Positions 43,671 through 56,300 of a stretch of DNA of 64,000 bases are shown piece after piece (the first letter of the stretch is position 1; every line of letters begins with the position of its first letter). This DNA comes from Doris montereyensis. Taxonomy: Eukaryota > Mollusca > Gastropoda > Nudibranchia > Dorididae. The notes under the pieces are model-generated. The model worked only from the letters and a program-made list of their open reading frames with translations. It made no database searches and had not been told where the DNA came from. The stretch is taken from assembly GCA_037039925.1 (NCBI GenBank), contig JAXRKP010001876.1, positions 1-64,000 on the forward strand, given 5' to 3'. The translations under genes were made by a program, and so were the position numbers.

Positions 43671-46048
43671 CGAATTGCTCTTTATCGCTTTTTATCGGCT
43701 CTTTAAAGAGCCTATCGCTCTTTATCGCAGCTTCCTTTATCGCTTCCATCGCTCTTTATCGCTGCTTTATCGCTCTTTATCGCTTTCTATCATACTCTTT
43801 ATCGTTGCCTATCGCTTCCTATCGTTGCCTATGGCTCTTTATTGCTGCCTAGAGCGATATCGCTCTTTATCGCTCTATGCTGCCTATCTTTATGCAGCCT
43901 ATGGCAGCCTGTTTATCGCGATATCCGAGCGATATCGCATTTCTTAAGGCCTATCGCTCTTTATCGCAGCGAAATCGTTTTGATCGCTCTTTATCGCTCT
44001 TGATCGCTCTGTATCGCTTTTATCGCAGCCTACCGCTCCCTGTCGCAGCCTATCGCAGCATATCGCAGCCTATCGCAGCATTATCGCTCTGTATCGCTCT
44101 TTATCGCTCTTTATCGCTCTTTATCGCTCTTTATCGCTCTTTATCGCAGCCTATCGCTCTTTATGTTCTTTATCGCTCTTTATCGCTCTTTTATCGCAGC
44201 CTATCGCAGCCTATTGCAAGTCTATCGCACCGTATCATGAGTTATCGAAGTCTATCGCAGCCTATCGCTCTTTATCGCTCTTTATCGCTCTTTATCGCTT
44301 TTATCGTTCTTTATTGCTCTTTATCGTTCTTTATCGCTCTTTATCGCTCTTTATCGCTCTTTATCGTTTTTATCGCTTTTTATCGCTCTTTATCGTTCTT
44401 TATCGTTCTTTATCGCTCTTTATCGCTCTTTATCGCAGCCTATCGCTCTTTATCGCAGCCTATCGCTCTTTATCGCAGTCTATCGCTCTTTATCAGCCTA
44501 TCACTCTTAATCGCTCTTTATCGCTCTTTATCGCTCTTTATCGTTCTTTCTCGCTCTTTATCGCTCTTTATCGCTCTTTATCGCTCTTTATCGCTTTTTA
44601 TCGCTCTTTATCGTTCTTTATCGCTCGTTATCGCTCTTTATCGCTCTTTATCGCTCTTTATTTATCGCTCTTTATCGCAGCCTATCGCTCTTTATCGCGG
44701 CCTATCGCTCTTTATCGCAGCCTATCGCTCTTTATCGCTCTTTATCGGTCTTTATCGCTCTTTATCGCTCTTTATCGCAGCCTATTGCTCTATCGCAGCC
44801 TATCGCTCTTTATCGCAGCCTATCGCTCTTTATCGCAGCCTATCGCTCTTTATCCCTCTTTATCGCTCTCTATCCTCTTTATCGCTCTTTATCCAGCCTA
44901 TCGCAGGTTATCACTCTTTATCGAGCCTATCGCTCTTTATCGCTCTTTATCGCTCTTTATAGCTTTTTCTCGCTCTTTATCGTTCCTTATCGCTCTTGAT
45001 CACGCCTATCGCAGCCTATCGCAGCCTCGTAGCTTATCGCAGCCTACCGCAGCCTATCACAGGCTATCGCAGTCTATCGCAGCCTATGGCAGCTCTTTAT
45101 CGCTCGTTATCGCTTTTATCGCTCTTTATCGCCGTTATCGCTTTTTATCGCTCTTTATCGCTCTTTATATCGCTCTTTATCGCTCTTTATCGCTCTTTAT
45201 AGCTCTTTATCGCTCTTTATCACTCTTTATCGCTCTTTATCGCTCTTTATCGCTGCCTATCGCTTTTTAACGCAGCCTATCGCTCTTTATCAGCCTCTCG
45301 CTCTTTATCGCTCTTTATTGTTTTTTATTGCTCTTTTTCGCTCTTTATCGCTCTTTATTGCTCTTTATCGCTCTTTATCGGAGCCTATCGCAGCCTATCG
45401 CTCTTTATCGGAGCCTGTCGCTCTTTATGGCTGCGATCAGTCTTTATCGCTCTTTATCACAGCGTATCGCTGCCTATCGAGAGCGATACCGCAGCCTATC
45501 GCGGCGATCGCAGCCTATCGCTCAGACCCTATCGCTCTTTTTCGCTCACTCTTTATCGCTCTTTATCGCTCTTTATCTTTATCGCTCTTTATCGCTTTTT
45601 ATCGCTCGTTATCGCTCTTTATCGCTCTTTATTGCAGCCTTTCGCAGCCTTTGTTTACCTATCGCAGCCTATAGCCTATCGCAGCCTATCGCAGCATATC
45701 GCAGCCTATCGCCTATCGAAGCCTATCGCAGCCTATCGCACCCTATCGCAGCCTATCGCACCCTATCGCAGCCCTATCGCACCTTGTCGCAGCCTATCGC
45801 TCTTTATCGCTCTTTATCGCTTTTTATCGCTCTTTATCGCTCTTTATCGGAAACTATCGCTCTTTATCGTTCTTTATCGTTCTTTATCGCTCTTTATAGC
45901 TCTTTATTGCTCTTTATCGCTCTTTATCGCAACCTATCGCTCCTATCGCAGCCTATCGCAGCCTATCGCAGCCTATCGCACCCTATCGCAGCCTATCGCT
46001 CTTTATCTGCTCTTTATCTCTCTTTATCACTCTTTATCGCTCTTTATC
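43671..46048 (+). repeat. Decamer satellite, plus array G
   Basis: Counterpart of about 18754-20400 for its first two thirds: CTATCACAGG at 20241 recurs at 45054, offset 24.8 kb. TCGCACCCTA units lie near 45735-45790 before cassette 6. Confidence 0.88.
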
Positions 46049-46715
46049 GAGGGATGGGCAGCGATAAAGAGGGATCGCCTGCGATAAAGAGCCATTATCA
46101 GCGATATCGCTAAAGGATGGGCAGCGATAAAGGGATATCGCAGCGATAAAGTGGGATGGGCAGCCTATCGCAGGGATCGCGATATTAGAGCGGTTAGAAG
46201 CGGTAGGAAACTCTAAGCTGTAAAAAGCGGTAAAAGGAGCGGTTAAAAGTGGTAAAGAGCGGTTAAAAGCGGTTAAAAGGATATGGAAGCTATAGGAAGC
46301 TGTATGAAAGTGGTAAGAAACGTTAGCGTTCCGTAAAAAGCTGTATGCAGAAAAGCGGTAAAGAGCGGTTAAAAGCGGATAAAAATGGATGGAAGCTTTA
46401 GGAAGCTGTATAAAAGTGGTAGGAAACCCGGAAGCTGTTTAAAAAGTGGTATGAAGCGGTTTAAAAGCAGTATAAAAGCGCGGTTAGAAGCGGCAGAAGC
46501 GATCAAAGCGATTACAAGCGGTTAAAAGCGGTAAAACTGGATTAGAAGGTGTTGGAATGGGTTAAAGGGGTTAGAAGGGGTTAAAGGGGTTAGAAGCGGT
46601 TATCAACGGTTCGAAACGGTTCGAAACGGTTCAAAGCGGTTCGAAACCGTTCGAAGCGGTTCGAAGCGGTTGATATTCAGTCTAAGGCAGTCTAGAGCGA
46701 TAGGCAGCGATAGGC
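46049..46715 (+). repeat. Cassette 6, no minus arm behind it
   Basis: Full-length module: 20-mers 46049-46165, spacer start at 46173, weakened G-rich tract 46548-46602, GGTTCG block 46608-46677. About 40 bp later it meets the hinge AGCGATATCGCT (46716-46727) and a plus arm. The minus arm present after cassettes 1-5 is absent, so this locus resembles T2. Confidence 0.85.
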
Positions 46716-48465
46716 AGCGATATCGCTGTCCATCCTCTTTATCGCTGCTGATCCCTCTTTATCGCTGCCTATGGCTCTTTATCGCTGCCCATCCCTCTTT
46801 ATCGCTGCCAATCCTCTTTATCGCTGCCTATGGCTCTTTATCGCTGCCTTTCGCTCTTTATCGTTGCCTATGGCTCTTTATCGCTGCCTATGGCTCTTTA
46901 TCGCTGCCTTTCGCTCTTTATCGTTGCCTATGGCTCTTTAGAGCGCTGCGATTATGGCTGCCTATCGCTGAAAGCGATTATGGCTGCTTATCGCTGCCGA
47001 TCGCTGCCTATGGCTGCCTATCGCTGCCTATGGCAGCCTGTCGGCCTATCGCTGCCTATCGCTGCCGAACGCTCTTTATCGCAGCCTATCGCTCTTTATC
47101 GCAGCCTATCGCTCTTGATCAGCCTATCGCTCTTTATCGAGCCTTTAGACTCTTTATGCTCTTTATCGCTCTTTATCGCTCTTTATCGCGCCTATCGCAG
47201 CCTATTGCAGCCTATCGCTCTTTATCGCAGCCTATCGCGATTAAGCTCCCTATTCTCTTTATCGCAGCCTATCGGATTTAGAGGGATTAATCGCTCTTTA
47301 TCGCTCTTTATCGCTCTTTATCGCAGCTTTATCGCTCGAACCCTAATCATCTTTATCGGTCTTTATCGCCTATCGCTCTTTATCGCTCTTAGATCGCTCT
47401 TTATCGCAGCTTTATTACAGTTCTTTATCGCTTTTATCGCTCTTTATCGCTCTTAATCGCGATTTATCGCTTTTATCGCGATTTCTATTTATCGCTCTTT
47501 ATCGCTCTTTATCGCTCTTATCGCTCTTTATCGCTCTTTATCGCTCTTTGTCGCTTTTTATCGCTCTTTATCGGTCTTTATCGCTCTCTATAGCTTTTTA
47601 TCGCTCTTTATCGCTCTTTATCGCAGCCTATCGCTCTTTATCGCAGCCTATCGCTCTTTATTGCAGCCTATCGCTCTTTATCGCTCTTTATCGAGCTCTT
47701 TATCGCTCTTTATCTCTTTATCGCCTTATCGCTTTTTATCGCAGCCTATCGCTCTTTATCGCTCTTTATCGCTCTATCGCTCTTTATCCCTTGATCTTTG
47801 ATCGCTCTTTATCGCTCTTTATCGCTCTTTATCGCTCTTTATCGCAGCCTATCGCAGCCTATCGCAGGTTATCGCTCTTTATCGGAGCCTATCGCTCTTA
47901 TCGCTCTTTATCGCTCTTTATCGCTCTTTATCGCTCTCGTTTCTTATCGCTCTTTATCACAGCTCTATCGCAGCCTACCGTACAGCCGATAAACCGCAGC
48001 CTATCACATGGGCTATCGCAGCCTATCGCAGCCTATCGCTCTCTATCGCTCTCTTCTCGCTCTTTATCGCTCTTTATCGCTCTTTATCGCTCTTTAAGAA
48101 CTTTCTTTAAAAGCTCTTTATCGCTCTTTATCGCTCTTTATCGCTCTTTATCGCTCTTTATTCGTTATCGCTCTTTATCATCTCTTTATCGCTCTTTATC
48201 GCTCTTAATCGCTCTTTATCGCTCTTTATCGCTCTTTATCGCTCTTTATCGCTCTTTATCGGTCTTTATCGCAGCTCTATCGCTCTTTAACGCAAACTAT
48301 CGCTCTTTATCGCAGCCTCTCGCTCTTTATCGCTCTTTTGTCGTTCTTTAGCTGCTCTTTATCGCTCTTTATCGCTCTTTATTGCTCTTTATCGCTCTTT
48401 ATCGGAGCCTATCGCAGCCTATCTCTCTTTATCGGCATCCTGTCGCTGTCTTTATAAAAAGCGGT
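46716..48465 (+). repeat. Hinge and decamer satellite, plus array H
   Basis: Starts with the palindrome at 46716-46727, then 20-mers (46728-46940) and TCGCTCTTTA units. A few flipped or broken units lie at 46938-46980, 47230-47300 and 47340-47420. Confidence 0.85.
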
Positions 48466-48720
48466 CCTTATCGCTCTTTATCTGTAGGAAACAGCGTATT
48501 AGCGTTCAAGCTGTATCGATAAAGTTCTAAAGAACGATAAAAATGGATGGAAGCAGCCTATCGCTTCTAAAGAGCGCTAAAGTTGGCTAAAGAGGTTTAT
48601 CGCTCTTTATCGCTAGAAGGGGTTCGAATCGCTCGTTATCAGCTCTTTCGAAACGGTTCGGGGTTCGGTTTAATCTAGAGCGATAGGCCGATTTAGAAAG
48701 CTTTGAAAAATGAAAGGGGG
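48466..48720 (+). repeat. Fragmented cassette remnant T7
   Basis: Spacer fragments AAATGGATGGAAGC (48539) and GGGGTTCGAATCGC, plus TTCGAAACGG near 48650, are interspersed with arm units. Boundaries uncertain. Confidence 0.6.
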
Positions 48721-49324
48721 CGTATCGATAATCGTTCCTATCTGCCATAGAAGCCTAGGCGGTTCTTTATCGCAGCCTATCGCTTTTATCACTCTTTATC
48801 GCTCTTTATCGCTCTTTCTCGATTTAAGCGCTCGTTATCGCTTCTTTATCGCTCTTTATGCGCAGCCTTTCGCGATAGGCCTATCGAGGCCTATCTGCAG
48901 CGTATTGCAGCCTATCGAAGCCTATCGCAGCGATATCGCACCCTATCGATAAACAGCGATATCGACACCCGATCGCACCCTATCGCTCTTATCGCTCCTA
49001 TCGCAGCCCTATCGCACCTTGTCGCAGCCTATCGATATTTATCGCTCTTTATCGCTTTTTATCGCTCTTTATCGCTCTTTATCGTTCTTTATCGCTCTTT
49101 ATCGCTCTTTATCGCTCTTTATCGCTTTTGATCACTCTTTATCGCTCTTTATTGCTCTTTATCGCTCTTTATCGCAACCTATCGCAGCCTATCGCAGTCT
49201 ATCGCAACCTATCGCAGCATATCGCAGCCTATCGCAGCGATATCGCACTGCGATATCGCAGCCTATCGCTCGATAGGCTCGATAGGCTTTAGGCTCTCTT
49301 TATCGCTCTTTATCGCTCTTTATC
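48721..49324 (+). repeat. Decamer satellite, plus arm before cassette 7
   Basis: TCGCACCCTA sub-block near 48945-49025 and the GTTGTCGCAGCC-like junction (CTTGTCGCAGCC at 49018), then TCGCTCTTTA and TCGCAGCCTA as in plus arms 2 and 3. It leads into cassette 7. Confidence 0.86.
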
Positions 49325-49970
49325 GAGGGATGGGGAGCGATAAAGAGGGATCGGCAGCGAAAAGAGCCATAGGCAGCGATAAAGAGGAGAAAAAGGGCAG
49401 CGATAAAGAGGATGGGCAGCGATAAAGTGGGATGGGCAGGGATGGAGAGGGATAGGGGAGGTATTAGAGCAGCGTTAGAAGCGATAGGAAACTGTAGAAA
49501 GCTGTAAAAAGCGGTAAGTAGCTGTTAAAAGCGGTAAAGAGCGGTTAAAAGCAGTTAAAAGGATATGGAAGCTGTAGCGAAACTGATAGGATAAAAGCTG
49601 TATGAAAGCGGTAGGAAACGTTAGGAAGCGGTAAAAAGCTGTATGGAGAAAGCGGTAAAGAGCGGTTAAAAGCGGATAAAAATGGATGGAAGCTGTAGGA
49701 AGCTGTATAAAAGCGGTAGGAAACTGTAGGAAGCTGTATAAAAGCGGTAGGAAGCGGTTTAAAGGCAGTTGAAGCGGTTAGAAGCGGTTAGAAGCGGTTA
49801 CAAACGATTACAAGCGGTTACAAGCGGTAAAACTGGATTAGAAGGGGTTGGAAGCGGTTAGAAGGGGTTAGAAGGGGTTAGAAGGGGTTAGAAGCGGTTA
49901 TCAGCGGTTCGATAAACGGTTCGAAACGGTTCGAAGCGGTTCGAAGCGGTTGAAAGCGGTTTAAGGCGGT
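49325..49970 (+). repeat. Cassette 7
   Basis: 20-mers 49325-49450, spacer start at 49462, GGTTCG block 49906-49970. The internal duplication is clear: GCGGTAAAGAGCGGTTAAAA occurs at 49531 and 49652, 121 bp apart. The G-rich tract (49844-49887) has four GGGG runs, with one unit changed to GCGG. Confidence 0.9.
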
Positions 49971-52900
49971 CGATAGAGCGATAGGCAGCGATTGGCAGCG
50001 ATAGGCAGCGATAGGGAGCGATACCGACCCATAGGAGCGTTAGGGAGCGATAGGGCGATAAGCAGCCATAGGAGCCATAGGCTGCGATAGGTGCCATAGA
50101 CAGCCATAGGCTGCGATAGGCTGCGATAGGCTGTGATAGGCTGCAATAGGCTGCGATAGGGTGCGATAGGGTGCGATAGGTGATAGGGTGCGATAGGGTG
50201 CGATAGGGTGCGATAGTGCGATAGGCTGCGATAGGCTGCGATAGGTTGCAATAGGTTGCGATAGGTTGCGATAGGTTGCGATAGCTTGCGAAAGGTTGCG
50301 ATAGGCTGCGATAGGCTGCGATAGGCTGTGATAAGCTGCGATAGGCTCCAATAGGCTGCGATAGGCGACGAAAGGCTGCGATAAAGAGCGATAGGCTGCG
50401 ATAAAGAGCGATAAAGAGCGATAAAGAGCGATAAAAAGCGATAAAAAGCCATAAAAAGCCATAAAGAGCGATAAAGAGCGATAAAGAGAGATCAAGAGCG
50501 ATAAACAGCAATAAAGAGCGATAAAAAGCGATAAACAGCGATAAAAGCGACAAAGAGCGATAAAGAACGATAGCGATAAAGAGCGATAAAGAGCGATAAA
50601 GAGCGATAAAGAGCGATAAAGAGCAATAAAGAGAATAAAGAGCAATAAAGAGCGATAAATACCGATAAAAAGCGATAAAGAGCGATAAAGAGCAATAAAG
50701 AGCGATACAGAGCGATAAAGAGAGAAAAAGAGCGATAAAGAGCGATAGGCTGCGATAGGCTGCGATGGGCTGCGATAGGCTGCGATAGGCTGCGGTAGGC
50801 TGCGGTAGGCTGCGGTAGGCTGCGATAAAGAGCGATAAAGAACGATAAAGAGCGATAAAGTGCGATGAAAAGCGATAAAGAGCGATAAAAAACGATAAAG
50901 AGCGATAAAGAGCGATAAAGAGCGATAAAGAGCGATAAAGAGCGATAAAGAGCAATAAAGAGCAATAAAGAGCGATAAATACCGATAAAAAGCGATAAAG
51001 AGCGATAAAGAGCAATAAAGAGCGATACAGAGCGATAAAGAGAGAAAAAGAGCGATAAAGAGCGATACGCTGCGATAGGCTGCGATAGGCTGCGATAGGC
51101 TGCGATAGGCTGCGATAGGCTGCGGTAGGCTGCGCTAGGCGGCGATAAATCCGATAAAGAGCGATAAAAAGCGATAAAGAGCGAAGAAGAGCGATATGTT
51201 CCGATAAAGAGCGATAAAGAGCGAAAAAGAGCGATAAAGAGCGATAGGTTTCGAAAAAGAGCGATAAAGAGCGATAGGCTGCGATAAAGAGCGATAGGCT
51301 GCGATAAAAAATGATAGGCAGCGAAAAAGCAATAGGCAGCGATAAAGAGCGATAAAGAGCGATAAAGAGCGATAAAATGCGATAAACAGCGATAAAAATC
51401 GATAAAGAGCGATAGGCTGCGATGGGATGCGATAGGCTGCGATAGGCTGCGATAGGCTGCGGTAGGCTGCGGTAGGCTGCGATAGGCTGCGGTAGGCTGC
51501 GATAAGCGATAAAGCGATAAAGAGCGATAAAGAATGATAAGGTGCGATAAAAAGAGCGATAAAGAGCGATAAAGATCGATAAAGAGTGATAGACTGCGAT
51601 AGACTTCGATAGGCTGCGATAAAGAGCGATAGGCTGCGATAAAGAGCGATAAAGAGCGATAGGCTGCGATAAAGAGCGATACGCTGCGATAAAGAGCGAT
51701 AGGCTGCGAAAGGCTGCGATAAAGAGCGATCAAGAGCGATAAAGAGCGATAAAGAGCGCTAAAGAACAGTAAAGAGCGGTAAAGAGCGATAAGGAGCGAT
51801 AAAAAGCGATGAAGAGAGATAAAGACCGATAAAGAGCGATATGGTCCGTCCGATAAAGAGCGATAGGCTGCGACAAAGAGCGATAAAGAGCGATAAAGAG
51901 CATTAAAAAGCGATAAGAAGCGATAAAGAGCGATAGGCTCCGATAAATAGCGATAGGCTGCGATAGGCTGCGATAAAGAGCGAAAAGAGCGATAAAGAGC
52001 GATGAAAAGCGATAGGCTGCGATAAAGAGCGATAAAGAGCGAAAGGCTGCGATAAAGAACGATAGGCTGCGATAAAGAGCGATAGGCTGCGATAAAGAGC
52101 GATAAAGATCGATAAAGAGCGATAAAAAGCCATAAAGAGCGATGAGAGAGCGATAAAGAGCAATAAAGAGCGATAGGCTGCGATAGACTTAGATGAGCTG
52201 CGATAAAGAGCGATAAAGAGCGATAAAGAGCATAAAGAGCGATATGCTGCGATATAGAGCGATAGGCTGCTAATAAATAGCGATAGGCTGCGATAGGCTG
52301 CGATAGGCTGCGATAGGCTGTGATAGGCGATAGGCTGCGATAGGCTGCGATAGGCTGCAATAGGCTGCGATAGGGAGCGATAGGGAGCGATAGGCTGCGA
52401 TAAATAGCGATTGGAAGCAATAAAAAGCGATAAAGGGCGATAAAGAGCGATAGGCTGCGATAAAGACCGATGGGATGCGATAAACAGCGATAGGCTGCTA
52501 ATAAAGAGCGATAGGTTGCGATAGGCTGCGATAGGCTGCGATAGGCTGTGATAGGCTGCGATAGGGCTGCGATAGGCTGCGATAGGCTGCGATAGGCTGC
52601 GATAGGGAGCGATAGGGAGTGATAGACTGCGATAAAGAGCGATAGGCTGCGATAAAGAGCGATAGGCTGCGATAAAGAGCGATTGGCTGCTAATAAATAG
52701 CGATAGGCTGCGATAGGCTGCGATAGGCTGCGATAGGCTGTGATAGGCTGCGATAGGCTGCGATAGCCTTCGATAGGCTGCGATAGGCTGCAATAGGCTG
52801 CAATAGGGAGCGATAGGGAGCGATAGGCTGCGATAAATAGCGATTGGCAGCGATGAAAAGCGATAAAGGGCGATAAAGAGCGATAGGCTGCGATAAAGAG

Positions 52901-53310
52901 CGATGGGCTGCGATAATCAGCGATAGGCTGCTAATAAAGAGCGATAGGCTGCGATAGGCTGCGATAGGCTGTTATAGGCTGCGATAGGCTGCGATAGGCT
53001 GCGATAGCCTGCGTTAGGCTGCGATAGGCTGCGATAGGCTGCGATAGGCTGCGATAGGGAGCGATAGGGAGTGATAGACTGCGATAAAGAGCGATAGGCT
53101 GCGATAAAGAGCGATAGGCTGCGATAAAGGGCGATAGACAGCAATAAGCAGCGATAGGCAGCCATAGGCAGTGATAGGCAGCCATAGGCAGTGATAGGCA
53201 GCCATAAAGCAGCGATAGGAAGCCATAGGTAGCGATAAAGAGCCATAGGCAGCGATAAAGAGCCATAGGCAGCGATAAAGAGCGATAGGCAGCGATAAAG
53301 AGCCATAGGC
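49971..53310 (-). repeat. Decamer satellite, minus arm 6 (long)
   Basis: At 3.3 kb this is the longest minus arm. The GCGATAGGGT block lies at 50155-50215. It contains repeated segments with GGCTGCTAATAAATAGCG (near 52265 and 52685; a variant with AAAGAGCG at 52495 and 52925). It ends in GGCAGCCATA/GCGATAAAGA units directly before cassette 8, with no hinge. A 642-codon frame (50492-52420, minus) is artefactual. Confidence 0.92.
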
Positions 53311-53965
53311 AGCGATAAAGAGGATGGGCGGCGATAAAGAGGGATGGGCAGCGATAAAGAGCCATAGGCAGCGATAAAGAGGGATGGGCAGCGTTAAAGA
53401 GGGTTGGGCAGCGATAAATAGGGATGGTCAGCGATAAAGAGGGATGGGGAGGTATTAGAGCGGTTAGAAGCGGTAGGAAACTGTAGAAAGCTGTAAAAAG
53501 CGGTAAGGAGCTGTTAAAAGCGGTAAAGAGCGGTTAAAAGCGGTTAAAAGGATATGGAAGCTGTAGGAAACTGTAGGAAACTGTATGAAAGCGGTAGGAA
53601 GCGTTAGGAAGCGGTAAAAAGCTGTATGGAGAAAGCGGTAAAGAGCGGTTAAAAGCGGATAAAAATGGATGGAAGCTGTAGGAAGCTGTATAAAAGCGGT
53701 AGGAAACTGTAGGAAGCTGTATAAAAGCGGTAGGAAGCGGTTTAAAAGCGGTTGGAAGCGTTAGAAGCGGTTAGAAGCGGTTACAAGCAATTACAAGCGG
53801 TTAAAAGCGGTAAGACTGGATTAGAAGGGGTTAGAAGGGGTTAGAAGGGGTTAGAAGGGGTTAGAAGGGGTTAGAAGCGGTTATCAACGGTTCGAAACGG
53901 TTCGAAACGGTTCGAAGCGGTTCGAAGCGGTTGAAAGCTGTCTAAGGCGGTCTAGAGCGATAGGC
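53311..53965 (+). repeat. Cassette 8
   Basis: 20-mers 53311-53440, spacer start at 53453, GGTTCG block from 53889. It is preceded by a minus arm rather than a plus arm, so the 20-mers here continue the orientation of the previous arm. Confidence 0.9.
53827..53870 (+). other. Potential G-quadruplex tract, cassette 8
   Basis: Five perfect GGGG runs at 53827, 53837, 53847, 53857 and 53867, with four uniform TTAGAA loops. This is the most regular example in the window. Similar tracts lie at 7794-7847 and 56808-56860. Confidence 0.72.
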
Positions 53966-56300
53966 AGCGATTGGCAGCGATAGGCAGCGATAGGGAGCGA
54001 TAGGGAGCGATAGGGAGCCATAGGGAGCGATAAGCAGCGATAGGGAGAGATCAGCGGCCATAGGCAGCAATAGGCAGCCATAGGCAGCCATAGGCAGCCA
54101 TAGGCAGCCATAGCCTGCGATAGGCTGCGATAGGCTGCGATAGGGTGCGATAGGCTACGATAGGGTGCGATAGGGTGCGATAGGGTACGATAGGGTGTGA
54201 TAGGGTGCGATAGCGCGCGATAAGGCTGCGATAGGCTGCGATAGGCTACGATAGGTTGAAATAGGTTGTGATAGGTTGCGATAGGTTGCGATAGCTTGCG
54301 AGAGGTTGTGATAGGCTGCGATAGGCTGCGATAGGCTGCGATAGGCTCCAATAGGCTGCAATAGGCTGCGATAGGCTGCGATAGGCTGCGATAAAGAGCG
54401 ATAGGCTGCGATAAAGAGCGATAAAGAGTGATAAAGAGCGATAAAAAGCCATAAAGAGCGATAAAGAGCGATAAAGAGCAATAAACAACGATAAAGAGCG
54501 ATGAAAAGCGATAAAGAGCGATAAAGAGCGACAACGAGCGATAAAGAACGATAAAGAGCGATAAAGAACGATAAAGAACGATAAAGAACGATAAAGAGCG
54601 ATAAAGAGCGATAAAGAGCGATGAAGAGCGATAAAGAGCGATAAAGAGCGATAAAGAGCGATGTAGAGCGATAAAGAGCGATAAAGAGCGATACAGTGCG
54701 ATAGGTTTCGAAAAAGAGCGATAAAGAGCGATAGACTGCGATAAAGAGCGATAGCCTGCGATAAAAAACGATAGGCAGCGGAAAAAGCGATAGGCAGCGA
54801 TAAAGAGCGATAAAGAGCGATAAAGAGCGATAAAGTGCGATAAAGAGCGATAAAGAGCGATAAAAAGCGATAGGCTGCGATGGGCTGCGATTGGCTGCGA
54901 TAGGCTGCGGTAGGTAGTGATAGGCTGCGGTAGGCTGTGATAGGCGGCGATAAAGAGCGATAAAGAATGACAAAGAGCGATAAAGAGCGATAAAGACCGA
55001 TAAAGAGCGATAAAGAGCGATAGACTGCGATAGACTTCGATAGGCTGCGATAAAGTGCGATAAAGAGCGATAGGCTGCGATAAAGAGCGATAGGCTGCGA
55101 TAAAGAGCGATAAATAGCGATGAAGAGCGATAAAGAGCAGTAAAGAGCGGTAAAGAGCGATAAGGAGCGATAAAAGCGATGAAGAGCGATAAAAGAGCGA
55201 TAAAGAGCGATATGATCCGATAAAGAGCGATAGGCTGCGACAAAGAGCGATAACGACCGATAGAGAGCGATAAAAAGCGATAAGAAGCGATAAAGAGCGA
55301 TAGGTTGCGATAGGCTGCAATAAAGAGCGAAAAAGAGCGATGAAGAGCGATAAAGTGCGATAGGCTGCGATACAGAGCGATAAAGAGCGATAGGCTGCGA
55401 TAAAGAGCGATAGGCTGCGATAAAGAGCGATAGGCAGCGATAAAGAGCGATAAAGATCGATAAAGAGCGATAAAGAGCGATAGAGAGCGATAAAGAGCGA
55501 TAAAGAGCGATAGGCTGTGATAGACTTAGATAGGCTGCGATAAAGAGCGATAAAGAGCTATAAAGAGCGATAAAGAGCGATAAAGAGCATAAAGAGCGAT
55601 ATGCTGCGATAAAGAGCGATACGCTGCGATAAAGAGCGATAGGCTGCTAATAAATAGCGATAGGCTGTGATAGGCTACGACAGGCTGCGATAGGCTGTAA
55701 TAGGCTGCGATAGGCTGCGATAGCCTTCGATAGGCTGCGATAGCCTGCGATAGGCTGCGATAGGGAGCGATAGGGAGCGATAGGCTGCGATAAATAGCGA
55801 TAGGCAGCGATAAAAAGCGATAAAGGGCGATAAAGATCGATAGGCTGCGATAAAGAGCGATAAAGAGCGCTAGGCTGCGATAAAGAGCGATAAAGAGCGA
55901 TGGGCTGCGATAAACAGCGATCGGCTGCCAATAAAGAGCGATAGGCCGCGATAGGCTGCGATAGGCTGCGATAGGCTGCGATAGGCTGTGATAGGCTGCG
56001 ATTGGCTGCGATAGGCTGCGATAGGCTGCGATAGGCTGCGATAGGCTGTGATAGGGAGCGATAGGGAGCGATAGGCTGCGATAAAGAGCAGTAGGCTGCG
56101 ATAAAGAGCGATAAAGAGCGATAGACTGCGATAAAGAGCGATAGGCAGCGATAGGCAGCCATAGGCAGTGATAGGCAGCCATACGCATTGATAGGCAGCC
56201 ATAAGCAGCGATAGGCAGCCATAGGTAGCGACGAAGAGCCATAGGCAGCGATAAAGAGCCATAGGCAGCGATAAAGAGCGATAGGCAGCGATAAAAAGAG
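53966..56300 (-). repeat. Decamer satellite, minus arm 7
   Basis: Regular minus arm with the GCGATAGGGT block at 54140-54215 and GGCTGCTAATAAATAGCG near 55645. It runs into cassette 9 without a hinge or plus arm. Confidence 0.92.

Noticed and set aside
50492..52420. 642-codon open frame on the minus strand
   Set aside because: It is composed of one decapeptide repeat produced by the 10-bp period, all three frames of the strand are open, and indels in related copies are not multiples of three. There is no domain, signal or start context to support a gene.
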